This document shows positions 1 to 6,194 of a DNA stretch of 7,477 bases, one piece after another. How positions within the stretch are numbered: the first letter of the stretch is position 1; every line of letters begins with the position of its first letter. The DNA comes from Tannerella sp. (GTDB lineage: Bacteria; Bacteroidota; Bacteroidia; Bacteroidales; Tannerellaceae): the NCBI GenBank assembly GCA_031279875.1, contig JAITHS010000358.1, positions 1-7,477 of the forward strand. Reading direction: 5' to 3'. The notes under the pieces were generated by a model that saw nothing but the letters and a program-made list of their open reading frames with translations, had not been told where the DNA came from and made no database searches. The translations under genes and the position numbers were made by a program.

Positions 1-1
1 A

Positions 2-214
2 CTATTGTTTGAAAACAATGATTCTTTATTTCAAAGAATAAGAAATGTTAATGATGTTAAATCGTTGACAATCAATCGTTCTGCTATTGCATCTGCAATG
101 ACGACAGATGAATTACACAACGATATTGTGTTGTTTTTCAACAATTTAACAAGTATTACTCTATCCCCTGTTTCTCATCACCCTTTCAACGGCGTCGTCG
201 ATTTGAGCTGTTGA
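2..214 (+). CDS. Possible C-terminal fragment of a plus-strand gene entering from the left edge
   Basis: This frame is open from base 2 to a TGA at 212-214, about 70 codons, while the other two plus frames hit stops within the first 40 bases. The stretch up to about base 160 is much more AT-rich than the neighbouring genes, so a run of more than 50 codons without a stop is somewhat unlikely by chance, and many codons follow a purine-N-pyrimidine pattern. Against it, the last 54 bases lie antisense to the 3' end of the aldo/keto reductase gene, so the final 17 residues may be a shadow. I recognise no domain. If real, it is the end of a convergent, AT-rich, possibly acquired gene whose body lies outside the window. 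The TTG at position 5 is not a convincing start. Confidence 0.3.
   Translation, partial: LLFENNDSLFQRIRNVNDVKSLTINRSAIASAMTTDELHNDIVLFFNNLTSITLSPVSHHPFNGVVDLSC
4..39. repeat. Two adjacent short inverted repeats
   Basis: ATTGTTT (4-10) pairs perfectly with AAACAAT (13-19) across a 2-base spacer. Immediately after it, ATTCTTT (21-27) pairs with AAAGAAT (33-39) across five bases. Both stems are AT-rich, so they would be weak RNA hairpins. They could be operator half-sites, the edge of a repeat, or chance in AT-rich DNA, and no function is assigned. Confidence 0.4.
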
Positions 215-1054
215 GGTCATTCCGAGCGTCATGCAGTGAGAATTGGCTTCGTGGATAGCGTATCGGATAGAGCGTTCGCGTTCGTCGTCGGAAACGTTTT
301 TGCCTTCGCCGAATATTTTCATCGCGATGACACCTTTGCCGTTGGCTGTGGCTGTGGCGAGGATGGCTTTGATTTCATCGGGAGAGCCGTCCATCAGCGT
401 TCCGAAAGGGTTGATACGTGCCATAATAACTTCAACCCACGGATTGACTGCGGCTTCTCGCAGGGCGTCAATATTGTGGCACGACACACCTATGGCGCGT
501 ATTTTTCCTGCTTTTTTGGCTTTTGACAATCCGTCCATGCAGTATGTCCGGTTTTTCCCCCAGTCGCCTCGCATCAGGCAGTGCATCAGGACGATATCAA
601 TATAATCGGTGCCGAATTCTTTCAAATAGCGGTCGATGTTACCTTCTACCGAATCTTTCTTTTCGGCATTATCGTCTTGCGTCCACATTTTGGTCAGAAG
701 CGTTAACTTCTTGCGTGGCAGCGATTTGATGGCTTCGCCTACATAAGGAATTGAACCGTAACTGTCGGCTGTGTCGTAGAACGTGATGCCACGCTCAAAA
801 GCGTGATTTGCGAGTTTCACAAAGCCTTCCATTCCGAGCCGCGTCATGTCAGACGCTTTGTTGCCGCCGTGCGTACCGGTACCCATAGCGACCCGTGCGA
901 CGGTTAAACCGCTCTTGCCGAGTTTTATTTGGTCGATAGTAACGCTATCGCCGGATTTGATACTGCCATGCGATTTGCATGAGTTTAAAATTGTAAATCC
1001 CGCCAGCCCGATAGTGCCGGAGCGGATAAAATCTCGTCTGTTCATAGTTTTCAT
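161..1054 (-). CDS. Tat-exported aldo/keto reductase
   Basis: This is a 297-residue NAD(P)H-dependent oxidoreductase of the aldo/keto reductase superfamily, expected to fold as a TIM barrel. The catalytic tetrad is complete: Asp94 and Tyr99 in YDTADSYG, Lys122 in LLTKMW and His158 in VLMHC. GVSCHN (189-194) matches the conserved segment after the sixth strand. The N-terminus carries a twin-arginine motif (NRRDFIR, residues 5-11), a hydrophobic stretch (about 14-23) and Cys26 after LNS, so it is probably exported folded by Tat and perhaps lipid-anchored. Start: ATG at 1054 lies 6 nt after the stop of the upstream gluconolactonase-like gene. ATG at 1045 (Met4) is equally possible and keeps the Tat motif. 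There is no C-terminal Fe-S cluster motif. The substrate is unknown; the neighbour suggests a sugar or sugar lactone. The family call is secure and the export route is inferred from the leader. Confidence 0.9.
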   Translation of the reverse strand: MKTMNRRDFIRSGTIGLAGFTILNSCKSHGSIKSGDSVTIDQIKLGKSGLTVARVAMGTGTHGGNKASDMTRLGMEGFVKLANHAFERGITFYDTADSYGSIPYVGEAIKSLPRKKLTLLTKMWTQDDNAEKKDSVEGNIDRYLKEFGTDYIDIVLMHCLMRGDWGKNRTYCMDGLSKAKKAGKIRAIGVSCHNIDALREAAVNPWVEVIMARINPFGTLMDGSPDEIKAILATATANGKGVIAMKIFGEGKNVSDDERERSIRYAIHEANSHCMTLGMTSTAQIDDAVERVMRNRG

Positions 1055-1060
1055 ATTATG

Positions 1061-1936
1061 TTATAAATCAATTGAATACAGAAATTCGGATGCGGTGATA
1101 AACAGCGTATTGCCGTTTGCGCCGCCGAAGCATACGTTGGCCGTCCATTTTGCCTTTACGGGGATATGCGCAATTTTTTCTCCAGACGGATTAAAAACAG
1201 TTACTCCTCTGCCTGTCAGGTAGATATTGCCGTTGCGGTCGATCGTCATTCCGTCGGAACCCATCTCACAAAAGAGACGTTTGTCGGATAGCGTCGCATC
1301 AGGCTGAATATCATACACATACGTCTTGCCCGCACCGATATCTGCCACATACAGGCGTTTGCCGTCAGGCGTGCCGATGATGCCGTTAGGCTGTTTGAGG
1401 TCGGCAGCGATACGGATAACATGCTTATAATCAGGCGTTATGTAATAGACATGCTGACCGTCTTGTTGCATTGCTTTGTCTCGCGTCCAGTAGTTACGCG
1501 GATAGAGCGGGTCGGTAAAGTAAATTCCTCCCGAAGGCGCTACCCAGAGGTCGTTAGGGCCGTTAAGTTTTTTGTTGTCATAGTTAGTAATCAGCGTTTT
1601 ATGATTGCCGTTGGCGCTCCATTTCCACATTTCGTTGTCCATATCGGAGCATGACAGTAAATTGTCTTCTTGGTCGAAAAACAGTCCGTTAGCCCTGCCT
1701 GTTTTATCGCTGAAAACGCTCAATTTCTGTTCATTAACATTCCATTTGAGGATTTTGTCGTTAGGCTGGTCGGTAAAATAAACATTGCCGTCCTTATCGG
1801 CAGCCGGTCCTTCGGTAAAAGCGAAGCCGTCGGCAAGTAGCCGTACTTCGGCGCCGTCGGCAAGCGCCTTGACCGGATTTTGAGACGTTGCCGGTAAGCA
1901 GGCTGATAATAAAATAGTTAATATGGAGATACGCAT
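1061..1936 (-). CDS. Exported SMP-30/gluconolactonase/LRE-family protein
   Basis: This 291-residue protein is of the SMP-30/gluconolactonase six-bladed beta-propeller family, which hydrolyses sugar lactones with one divalent metal. Candidate metal ligands by motif are Glu42 in FTEGP, Asn128 in LNGPND and Asp228 in SDGMTID. Asn83 in RANG and repeated blade signatures (DGNVYFTD, GGIYFTD, KRLYVAD, NGNIYLTG) fit too. The start is set at ATG 1934-1936 because it begins a compact signal peptide (MRISILTILLSAC...). The frame stays open to a TTG near 2017, but that extension is Lys-rich and would place a -7 promoter element inside the gene. Cys13 follows LSA, a possible lipobox, though the h-region is short; cleavage near ATS-Q (17-19) is an alternative. 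It is first in a two-gene unit with the aldo/keto reductase. Actual lactonase activity and substrate cannot be read from sequence. Confidence 0.9.
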   Translation of the reverse strand: MRISILTILLSACLPATSQNPVKALADGAEVRLLADGFAFTEGPAADKDGNVYFTDQPNDKILKWNVNEQKLSVFSDKTGRANGLFFDQEDNLLSCSDMDNEMWKWSANGNHKTLITNYDNKKLNGPNDLWVAPSGGIYFTDPLYPRNYWTRDKAMQQDGQHVYYITPDYKHVIRIAADLKQPNGIIGTPDGKRLYVADIGAGKTYVYDIQPDATLSDKRLFCEMGSDGMTIDRNGNIYLTGRGVTVFNPSGEKIAHIPVKAKWTANVCFGGANGNTLFITASEFLYSIDL

Positions 1937-1973
1937 AAATTGTTTATAATTAATTTTATTTAGTAAGATACCG

Positions 1974-1981
1974 CAAAGATA
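1974..1981 (-). promoter_or_regulatory. Bacteroidetes -7 promoter element for the gluconolactonase-aldo/keto reductase unit
   Basis: On the minus strand these bases read TATCTTTG, an exact match to the Bacteroidetes primary sigma factor -7 consensus TAnnTTTG. A start site a few bases downstream would give a leader of about 30 nt before ATG 1936. No TTTG -33 element is seen at the usual 19-21 bp; a T10 run (1985-1994) and further A/T tracts lie upstream instead. Confidence 0.6.
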
Positions 1982-2010
1982 CGATTTTTTTTTTGAAACG
2001 GAGCATTTTT

Positions 2011-2056
2011 TTTGCAAAAAAATTCAATATTTGCAAAAATAGCGCTACTTTTGCAG
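2011..2056 (+). repeat. Three TTTTGCA/TTTGCA units at 19-20 bp intervals
   Basis: TTTGCA occurs at 2011-2016, 2030-2035 and 2050-2055, with G positions at 2014, 2033 and 2053, so spaced 19 and 20 bp. The first two are centres of near-perfect palindromes: TTTTTTTGCAAAAAAA at 2007-2022, and TTTGCAAA at 2030-2037. The third is part of the -7 element of the rightward promoter. They could be stacked promoter elements or a regulator's binding sites about two helical turns apart, or simply AT-rich promoter sequence. Confidence 0.4.
2046..2053 (+). promoter_or_regulatory. Bacteroidetes -7 promoter element for the methyltransferase-rnz unit
   Basis: TACTTTTG matches TAnnTTTG exactly and ends 18 bases before the ATG at 2072, giving a very short leader. 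A TTTG at 2030-2033 is only 12 bp upstream, short of the usual 19-21 bp, so a proper -33 element is not evident. No Shine-Dalgarno is visible, as expected in this phylum. Confidence 0.6.
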
Positions 2057-2071
2057 TTTACAAATTGAAAA

Positions 2072-3142
2072 ATGGAGTTTGAAGAATTATTTTCCGCACC
2101 GTTTATCGCCAATGATGAAGCGGTTTTGAAGCGGTTTAAGAGCAACGGATTGCCGGTAGTGATGTATGGGGCGTCGATTGACGTTGCCGACGGTATCGCC
2201 CGCAAATTGGCGGCAAACGGAACTCCGGTTGCGATGTTGGCTTATGATGACGAAAAGACGCCGATGACAGGGGCTTATAGCCTGTTGTTAAAGGGTTTAT
2301 CGCGCATGTCGGTGTCGGAACTTGACGCCAATCACGGACGATTTAATGTTGTAGCCGGATTCGTGAAAGGTTACTGTTCGTGCGATGCGTATTATCTTTC
2401 GGAAATATTTGATATGGAGCCTGTTACGGAACGATTCATACGTGAAAACAAACCTGCTCTCAAAGCGTTGTACGACAGTTTTGCCGACAGTTGCTCGAAA
2501 GCATCTTTTGTTGCATATCTGATGAGCAAAACGCGGCAAGACATGAAGTATTTGCCGGAAGTGTTCGACAAAATACAGTATTTTACGAAAGATATTTTTC
2601 ATCCGACAAGGCACGAATCTTATTTTGATTGCGGTGCATTTACCGGCGATACGGTTGCGGAGTTTCTCAAAGCCTGCGACGGCAAATACAATCGTATTTG
2701 GGCTGTCGAACCGGATAAAACCAATTTTGAGCAACTGAAACAATATGTTGAAAATAAGCAACTTACAAACATTGATATATTTAACGGAGGGATATATAGT
2801 CGCAAAGGTTGCATGTCGTTTCGCGCCGAAAGCAGCATGTTGTCGATGCTTGACGAGGCTTCTGCCGACAGTATTGAGGTTGATACGATAGATAATATTG
2901 TTGGCTGCGAGCCGGTAACGTACATCAAGTTTGACGTCGAAGGCGCCGAGTTGGAGGCTCTCAAAGGCGCCGAAAAGACTATCCGTCGCTGCCGACCGAT
3001 GATGGGAGTAAGTATCTATCACAAACAGAATGATTTAACCGATATTCCTGCGTATATCAGGTCGCTGTACCCCGACTACAAATTTGCTTTCAGGGTTCAT
3101 AAGAAACTTGCTATTGATACTGTTTTATACTGTTATGCTTGA
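2072..3142 (+). CDS. FkbM-family SAM-dependent methyltransferase with an N-terminal Rossmann-like domain
   Basis: This 356-residue protein is expected to transfer a methyl group from S-adenosylmethionine, in this family usually to a hydroxyl on a sugar or polyketide. The methyltransferase domain occupies about 180-356: SAM-binding motif I FDCGAFTGDT (185-194), acidic motif II VEPD (212-215), and the FkbM hallmark IKFDVEGAELEALKGA (285-300). Residues 28-60 (LPVVMYGASIDVA...) resemble the start of a separate Rossmann-type nucleotide-binding fold with the helix-loop YGA; its role is unknown. No signal peptide or membrane segment is seen, so it is probably cytoplasmic. The ATG at 2072 follows a -7 element by 18 nt. 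Its 3' end overlaps rnz by 8 nt, suggesting translational coupling. No glycosyltransferase or other capsule gene lies beside it, so the acceptor cannot be inferred. Family sure, substrate unknown. Confidence 0.85.
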   Translation: MEFEELFSAPFIANDEAVLKRFKSNGLPVVMYGASIDVADGIARKLAANGTPVAMLAYDDEKTPMTGAYSLLLKGLSRMSVSELDANHGRFNVVAGFVKGYCSCDAYYLSEIFDMEPVTERFIRENKPALKALYDSFADSCSKASFVAYLMSKTRQDMKYLPEVFDKIQYFTKDIFHPTRHESYFDCGAFTGDTVAEFLKACDGKYNRIWAVEPDKTNFEQLKQYVENKQLTNIDIFNGGIYSRKGCMSFRAESSMLSMLDEASADSIEVDTIDNIVGCEPVTYIKFDVEGAELEALKGAEKTIRRCRPMMGVSIYHKQNDLTDIPAYIRSLYPDYKFAFRVHKKLAIDTVLYCYA

Positions 3143-4052
3143 TTTTAAGGTACATATACTCGGTTGCGGCTCGGCAACGCCAACTATTCGGCACGCTTCG
3201 TCGGCGCAGGTCGTAGAACATCGGGGAAAGCTCTATCTGATAGATTGCGGCGAAGGCACACAATTACAGATGAGGCGCTATCATATTCATTTTAACCGTT
3301 TGGCACATATTTTCATCTCACATCTTCACGGCGACCATTTCTTTGGGTTGCCGGGGCTGCTTTCTACGCTCGGCATGTTAGGTTGCAAGGGCGATATAAC
3401 GGTTCACGGACCGGTCGGAATCGACGCTTTTCTTAATCCCATAATCGAAAATTTTTGTTCCGACATGCCTTTCGGCATACATTATAATATAGTTGACACG
3501 GCCAAACATGAACTTATTATGGAAGACCGGTCGATAAAAGTTTATTCTATTCCGCTGAAACACAGAATAAAAACGTGCGGCTTCCTGTTTGAAGAGAAAG
3601 AAGGCGAGAGGCATATAATCCCCGAAATGATAAGGCGTTATGAGGTTCCGGATACAAAAGTCGGGCTTATCAAGCGGGGAATGGATTTTTTAACACCTGA
3701 CGGTCAGACTATTCCGTCGGATAAATTCACTCGTCCGCCCGACCCTGTGAGACGTTACGCTTATTGCTCCGATACCGGATATACAACTGCGATAGTGCCT
3801 TATATTGAGGGAGTTGACTGCTTGTATCATGATTCGACATTTCTTGAAAAAGACCTTCCGCGTGCCGAAGCAACGTTCCATTCAACAGCACGTCAAGCGG
3901 CACAGACAGCAAAGACGGCGCATGTCGGCAAACTGATACTGGGGCATTTCTCGGCAAGATATCGAAACGACAACCTCTTCTTGGAAGAGGCAAAAACGAT
4001 ATTTCCAAATACTGTAATTGCGGACGAAGGGAAGATTTTTAACGTTTGTTAA
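3135..4052 (+). CDS. rnz: Ribonuclease Z (tRNA 3'-end endonuclease)
   Basis: This 305-residue metallo-beta-lactamase-fold zinc endonuclease cleaves the 3' trailer from precursor tRNAs in the cytoplasm. The length fits the short-form RNase Z. Zinc-binding motif II is intact: HLHGDH with His63, His65, Asp67 and His68. Other expected ligands are His143 in PLKHRIKTCGF, Asp213 in YCSDTG and His271 in LGHFSARY; His249 in HSTA matches the family's conserved catalytic segment. LGCGSATPT (9-17) and IDCGEGTQ (36-43) are typical N-terminal signatures. The start is ATG 3135, because the homology begins at once (MLDFKVHILGCGSATPT). An upstream in-frame ATG at 3084 would add a hydrophobic stretch lying wholly inside the methyltransferase gene. 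It overlaps that gene by 8 nt (ATGCTTGA) and so is probably co-translated with it. It converges on rsmD with overlapping stop codons. Confidence 0.95.
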   Translation: MLDFKVHILGCGSATPTIRHASSAQVVEHRGKLYLIDCGEGTQLQMRRYHIHFNRLAHIFISHLHGDHFFGLPGLLSTLGMLGCKGDITVHGPVGIDAFLNPIIENFCSDMPFGIHYNIVDTAKHELIMEDRSIKVYSIPLKHRIKTCGFLFEEKEGERHIIPEMIRRYEVPDTKVGLIKRGMDFLTPDGQTIPSDKFTRPPDPVRRYAYCSDTGYTTAIVPYIEGVDCLYHDSTFLEKDLPRAEATFHSTARQAAQTAKTAHVGKLILGHFSARYRNDNLFLEEAKTIFPNTVIADEGKIFNVC

Positions 4053-4063
4053 CAATTAACAAA
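4045..4063. terminator. AT-rich hairpin at the rnz/rsmD convergence, possible weak bidirectional terminator
   Basis: TTTGTTAA (4045-4052) pairs perfectly with TTAACAAA (4056-4063) around the loop CAA. It covers the stop codon of rnz and the last codons of rsmD. With one GC pair per arm it would be weak, and there is no U-tract, so a terminator role is tentative. No better terminator is seen between these convergent genes. Confidence 0.25.
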
Positions 4064-4588
4064 TATACTGAAATTCACAGCGCCGTAAACACGTTTTTGC
4101 GTGTAAAAGGGTAGGGTTGAGAAGTCGTGTTCGCCGGAATGTTCCATTACAAAGACGCCTCCCGAACGGAGCAGTTTCTTTTCAATAACGATATGCGGCA
4201 CATCGGGCAATGTCGGCAAGTCATACGGCGGGTCGGCGAAGATGAAATCATACGCTCCGCCGACCGCTGTGGAAAGAAATCGGAATACATCTCCTCGTAT
4301 CACTGTTAAATCATTAGTATTAAGACGTTTGGCTACGTCGAGGATAAATGCGGCATGATAACGGTCGGCCTCAATAGCCGTAACATGCTTCCCGCCACGC
4401 GACAAAACTTCAAAAGCGATGCTTCCCGTACCCGAAAAAAGGTCAAGAGCTTCAACGCCTTCAAAATCAATGATTCCACGCAGAGTGTTAAAAAGATTTT
4501 CTTTCGCAAAATCAGTTGTAGGACGCGCCTTAAAAGTCTTCGGCACCTCAAACCTTCGTCGCCCGTAGATGCCGCTTATAATCCGCAT
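4049..4588 (-). CDS. rsmD: 16S rRNA (guanine(966)-N(2))-methyltransferase RsmD
   Basis: This 179-residue SAM-dependent methyltransferase modifies G966 (E. coli numbering) of 16S rRNA in the small-subunit P-site region. The architecture is standard: N-terminal MRIISGIYGRRRF, RPTTDFAKENLFN (22-34), SAM motif I DLFSGTGSIAFE (49-60), acidic IEAD (72-75) and catalytic motif IV DPPY (119-122). Length is a little below the roughly 200 residues of the E. coli enzyme but complete in motifs. ATG 4586-4588 lies inside the end of the DUF3822 gene (13-nt overlap), so it should be translated by coupling. It is the last gene of a unit that begins at 6102. Its TAA stop overlaps the rnz stop on the other strand. 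Confidence is high because the N-terminal and DPPY signatures together are specific for RsmD. Confidence 0.95.
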   Translation of the reverse strand: MRIISGIYGRRRFEVPKTFKARPTTDFAKENLFNTLRGIIDFEGVEALDLFSGTGSIAFEVLSRGGKHVTAIEADRYHAAFILDVAKRLNTNDLTVIRGDVFRFLSTAVGGAYDFIFADPPYDLPTLPDVPHIVIEKKLLRSGGVFVMEHSGEHDFSTLPFYTQKRVYGAVNFSIFVNC

Positions 4589-5406
4589 TCCGCAAGTATT
4601 ACCGTATCAACTGCTACTTCCGCGTCGGCTACCGTTGTGTAAGAAATCAGTTGAGGCGTTTCATAACCTATTTCTTTGATATACAGACCGGTAACAGATG
4701 CCAGCGAGTTGCATGTTGCCTTGTCGCCGTAGAAAAACAGTTTGTCTTCGAGTTGGTTGAATCCGGTTTGCTTGCTCGTGTACATTATTAAATATACGAT
4801 GTCGTTGATATTTTCGTATTCAAACGAGTTAAGAAACAGCAATTCGCCTTCCCGAAAGCATACGAGGTCAAATGTTTTATTTTTGAGCAGAGCGTAAAGT
4901 TGTTTCGGATGACGGTGCAGCGAGTTTTTATACCAAAGATTAAGCATCGGTACGAGATAATGCGTAAACATCGGATTGACGAGTGAGCGCACCAAAAACT
5001 CGTGCGTTTCAATGTCGATAGCGTAGAGCAATACCGACGACAAGTTTTCGACATGATACCAAAGCGTTTGTGTTTTTCGGATGTCGATATTGTGACAAAA
5101 CCGTAGCGCCGTATCGCGGTCTTTTTCCGAAAATACGCATTCCGGAACGAGGGAATACTTTTTGGTATCACTGACAACGTATAATGTCTTGTAATGATAT
5201 GTCAGAAGGGCATTTTCGAAGAAAATGTTCTTGATAGCCTGTTCGGTCGGCAGGTCGCTTGCGAAAGGAAAGTCAACGGTAAAGAAACCCCTCTCTTCCG
5301 TAAGCGACCAGCCCGAAAAAGTAAGCCCGTCCGACCGTATGCGGATAGATGCTTCAAATCTTTCCGAACTGTCGGCAGTAAGTATGTGCGTAACGCATTG
5401 CTGCAT
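4576..5406 (-). CDS. DUF3822-family protein
   Basis: This 276-residue protein matches, from memory of Bacteroidetes genomes, the DUF3822 family usually encoded directly upstream of rsmD. Function is unknown. It has no signal peptide or membrane helix, so it is cytoplasmic or peripheral. Recognisable pieces are the N-terminal beta-rich stretch (about 18-48), YHYKTLYVVSD (70-80) with the following LVPE, and a second half with FDLVCFREGELLFLN (179-193) and LFFYGD (223-228). This two-lobed pattern resembles the beta-hairpin/phosphate-loop layout of actin-like ATPases. I recall a structure-genomics entry from B. thetaiotaomicron described as having an actin-like fold, but could not check it. Canonical nucleotide-binding motifs are not obvious, so ATPase activity is doubtful. 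It is 6 nt downstream of the membrane-protein gene and overlaps rsmD by 13 nt. Confidence 0.75.
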   Translation of the reverse strand: MQQCVTHILTADSSERFEASIRIRSDGLTFSGWSLTEERGFFTVDFPFASDLPTEQAIKNIFFENALLTYHYKTLYVVSDTKKYSLVPECVFSEKDRDTALRFCHNIDIRKTQTLWYHVENLSSVLLYAIDIETHEFLVRSLVNPMFTHYLVPMLNLWYKNSLHRHPKQLYALLKNKTFDLVCFREGELLFLNSFEYENINDIVYLIMYTSKQTGFNQLEDKLFFYGDKATCNSLASVTGLYIKEIGYETPQLISYTTVADAEVAVDTVILAECGL

Positions 5407-5412
5407 AAGCGA

Positions 5413-6102
5413 TTAAAACTGTTCCCAGTTGCCTGCGTTATTGTTGATTTCTTCGATAGAACCAACCCTAAGTCCTTGATAACGGTTCAATTTGCCCATT
5501 TTGTCCTTTAAGTTGTAAAGCAATTGCGCGTCAAGGTCTTTCAAATAAACGTCATAAGGAACTTCACACTGAAACACCGGCACAGTGTAACCTGACGGCG
5601 AAGACAACGTAGCCGTATCAAGGCCGAAAGTGTTGCTTTCAAAGCCGGGTACCTTACCGAATTTGGCAATGTCCACTTTATGGTTGAAAAGTGTATCAAC
5701 CGCTAATACTTTGGTAGTATCGCGTCTGAAATTTTCCAATCCGTTTTTCTTTACTTCGTCGTATTTGCCGGTTTTGATAGCTTTGGCAATCATCTCCATT
5801 GCTTTCTTCTCCGTCAAACCGGCTTTGAGTTGAGCGTCGGTCAATTCTCCTGATTTTGAAACGAATGCGATAGAATCCTTCCCGAGGAAGTTTTGCAACG
5901 TTTCAAAATTGGCGGCATAGACGCCGTACTTGTTACGATACCCGATTTGGGCGTCGCGAATGTCAATAAGACTTTCAACAATTACCTTTTCACGTTCTTT
6001 TTTAATGTCTTCAAACTGAATCGGCGTCAAAATGCTCCGGATACACATGTAAACGAGCAGGGCTATAGCAGCCAATAACAAAACTCTAAGTACAATTTTC
6101 AT
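5413..6102 (-). CDS. Conserved single-pass membrane protein with pilin-like segment, function unknown
   Basis: This 229-residue protein is of unknown function. It has a two-residue basic N-terminus, one hydrophobic helix (about 4-20, uninterrupted except for Cys20) and a long soluble C-terminal part, so it is likely anchored in the inner membrane with the body in the periplasm. Residues 38-72 form a charged amphipathic helix followed by RDAQIGYRNKYGVYAANFETL. That arrangement (helix, Tyr, K-Y-G-V-Y, then a leucine-containing helix) resembles type IV pilins and type II pseudopilins. The prepilin peptidase site (Gly followed by a Phe-Thr-x-x-Glu-like helix start) is absent, so it is not an ordinary pilin. 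Residues 86-127 are Lys/Glu-rich and helical. It is first in the unit with DUF3822 (6 nt away) and rsmD, so coupling with DUF3822 is likely. Alternative: an unrelated membrane-anchored protein. Confidence 0.7.
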   Translation of the reverse strand: MKIVLRVLLLAAIALLVYMCIRSILTPIQFEDIKKEREKVIVESLIDIRDAQIGYRNKYGVYAANFETLQNFLGKDSIAFVSKSGELTDAQLKAGLTEKKAMEMIAKAIKTGKYDEVKKNGLENFRRDTTKVLAVDTLFNHKVDIAKFGKVPGFESNTFGLDTATLSSPSGYTVPVFQCEVPYDVYLKDLDAQLLYNLKDKMGKLNRYQGLRVGSIEEINNNAGNWEQF

Positions 6103-6136
6103 AATTATTTATGTTAATTTCGATAATTTTAGGCTG

Positions 6137-6144
6137 CAAATATA
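6137..6144 (-). promoter_or_regulatory. Bacteroidetes -7 promoter element for the membrane protein-DUF3822-rsmD unit
   Basis: The minus strand reads TATATTTG, an exact match to TAnnTTTG, and it leaves a leader of roughly 28 nt before ATG 6102. No clear -33 TTTG at 19-21 bp is visible; the upstream DNA is a T8 run (6151-6158) and other A/T tracts. Confidence 0.55.
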
Positions 6145-6164
6145 AGAAAGTTTTTTTTAATTCG

Positions 6165-6172
6165 TAACTTTA
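6165..6172 (+). promoter_or_regulatory. Weak candidate -7 element for the RecD-like helicase gene
   Basis: TAACTTTA matches TAnnTTTG at all but the last position and would place a start site about 20 bases before ATG 6195. No -33 element is found. It is the only reasonable rightward candidate in the 92-bp gap between the divergent genes. Confidence 0.3.
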
Positions 6173-6194
6173 TCATCAAAAAAATTCACTTTTT

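Noticed and set aside
131..144. Short hairpin TTGTT-TTTC-AACAA as a terminator for the aldo/keto reductase gene
   Set aside because: The stem is five base pairs with one GC pair, and no T-tract follows on the minus strand. It is too weak to call.
1937..2017. N-terminal extension of the gluconolactonase-like gene to a TTG at 2017
   Set aside because: The extension would put a Lys-rich stretch before an otherwise good signal peptide and would contain the exact -7 element at 1974-1981. ATG 1936 is the better start.
1960..2205. 81-codon minus-strand frame across the divergent promoters
   Set aside because: It overlaps both the promoter region and the start of the methyltransferase gene, has low-complexity Asn/Ser/Lys composition and no recognisable motif.
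2297..3022. 241-codon open frame on the minus strand
   Set aside because: It lies wholly antisense to the FkbM methyltransferase, whose motifs are clear. Its product is rich in Arg, His, Phe and Ile with no domain pattern, as expected of a shadow frame.
3084..3134. Upstream start for rnz giving a hydrophobic leader
   Set aside because: RNase Z is cytoplasmic and its conserved N-terminus begins right at the ATG at 3135. The apparent leader is methyltransferase coding sequence read in another frame.
5413..6102. Annotation of the membrane protein as a true type IV pilin or pseudopilin
   Set aside because: No prepilin peptidase cleavage site or Glu5-type helix start is present, and no pilus assembly ATPase or secretin gene is in the window. 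Only a resemblance is claimed.
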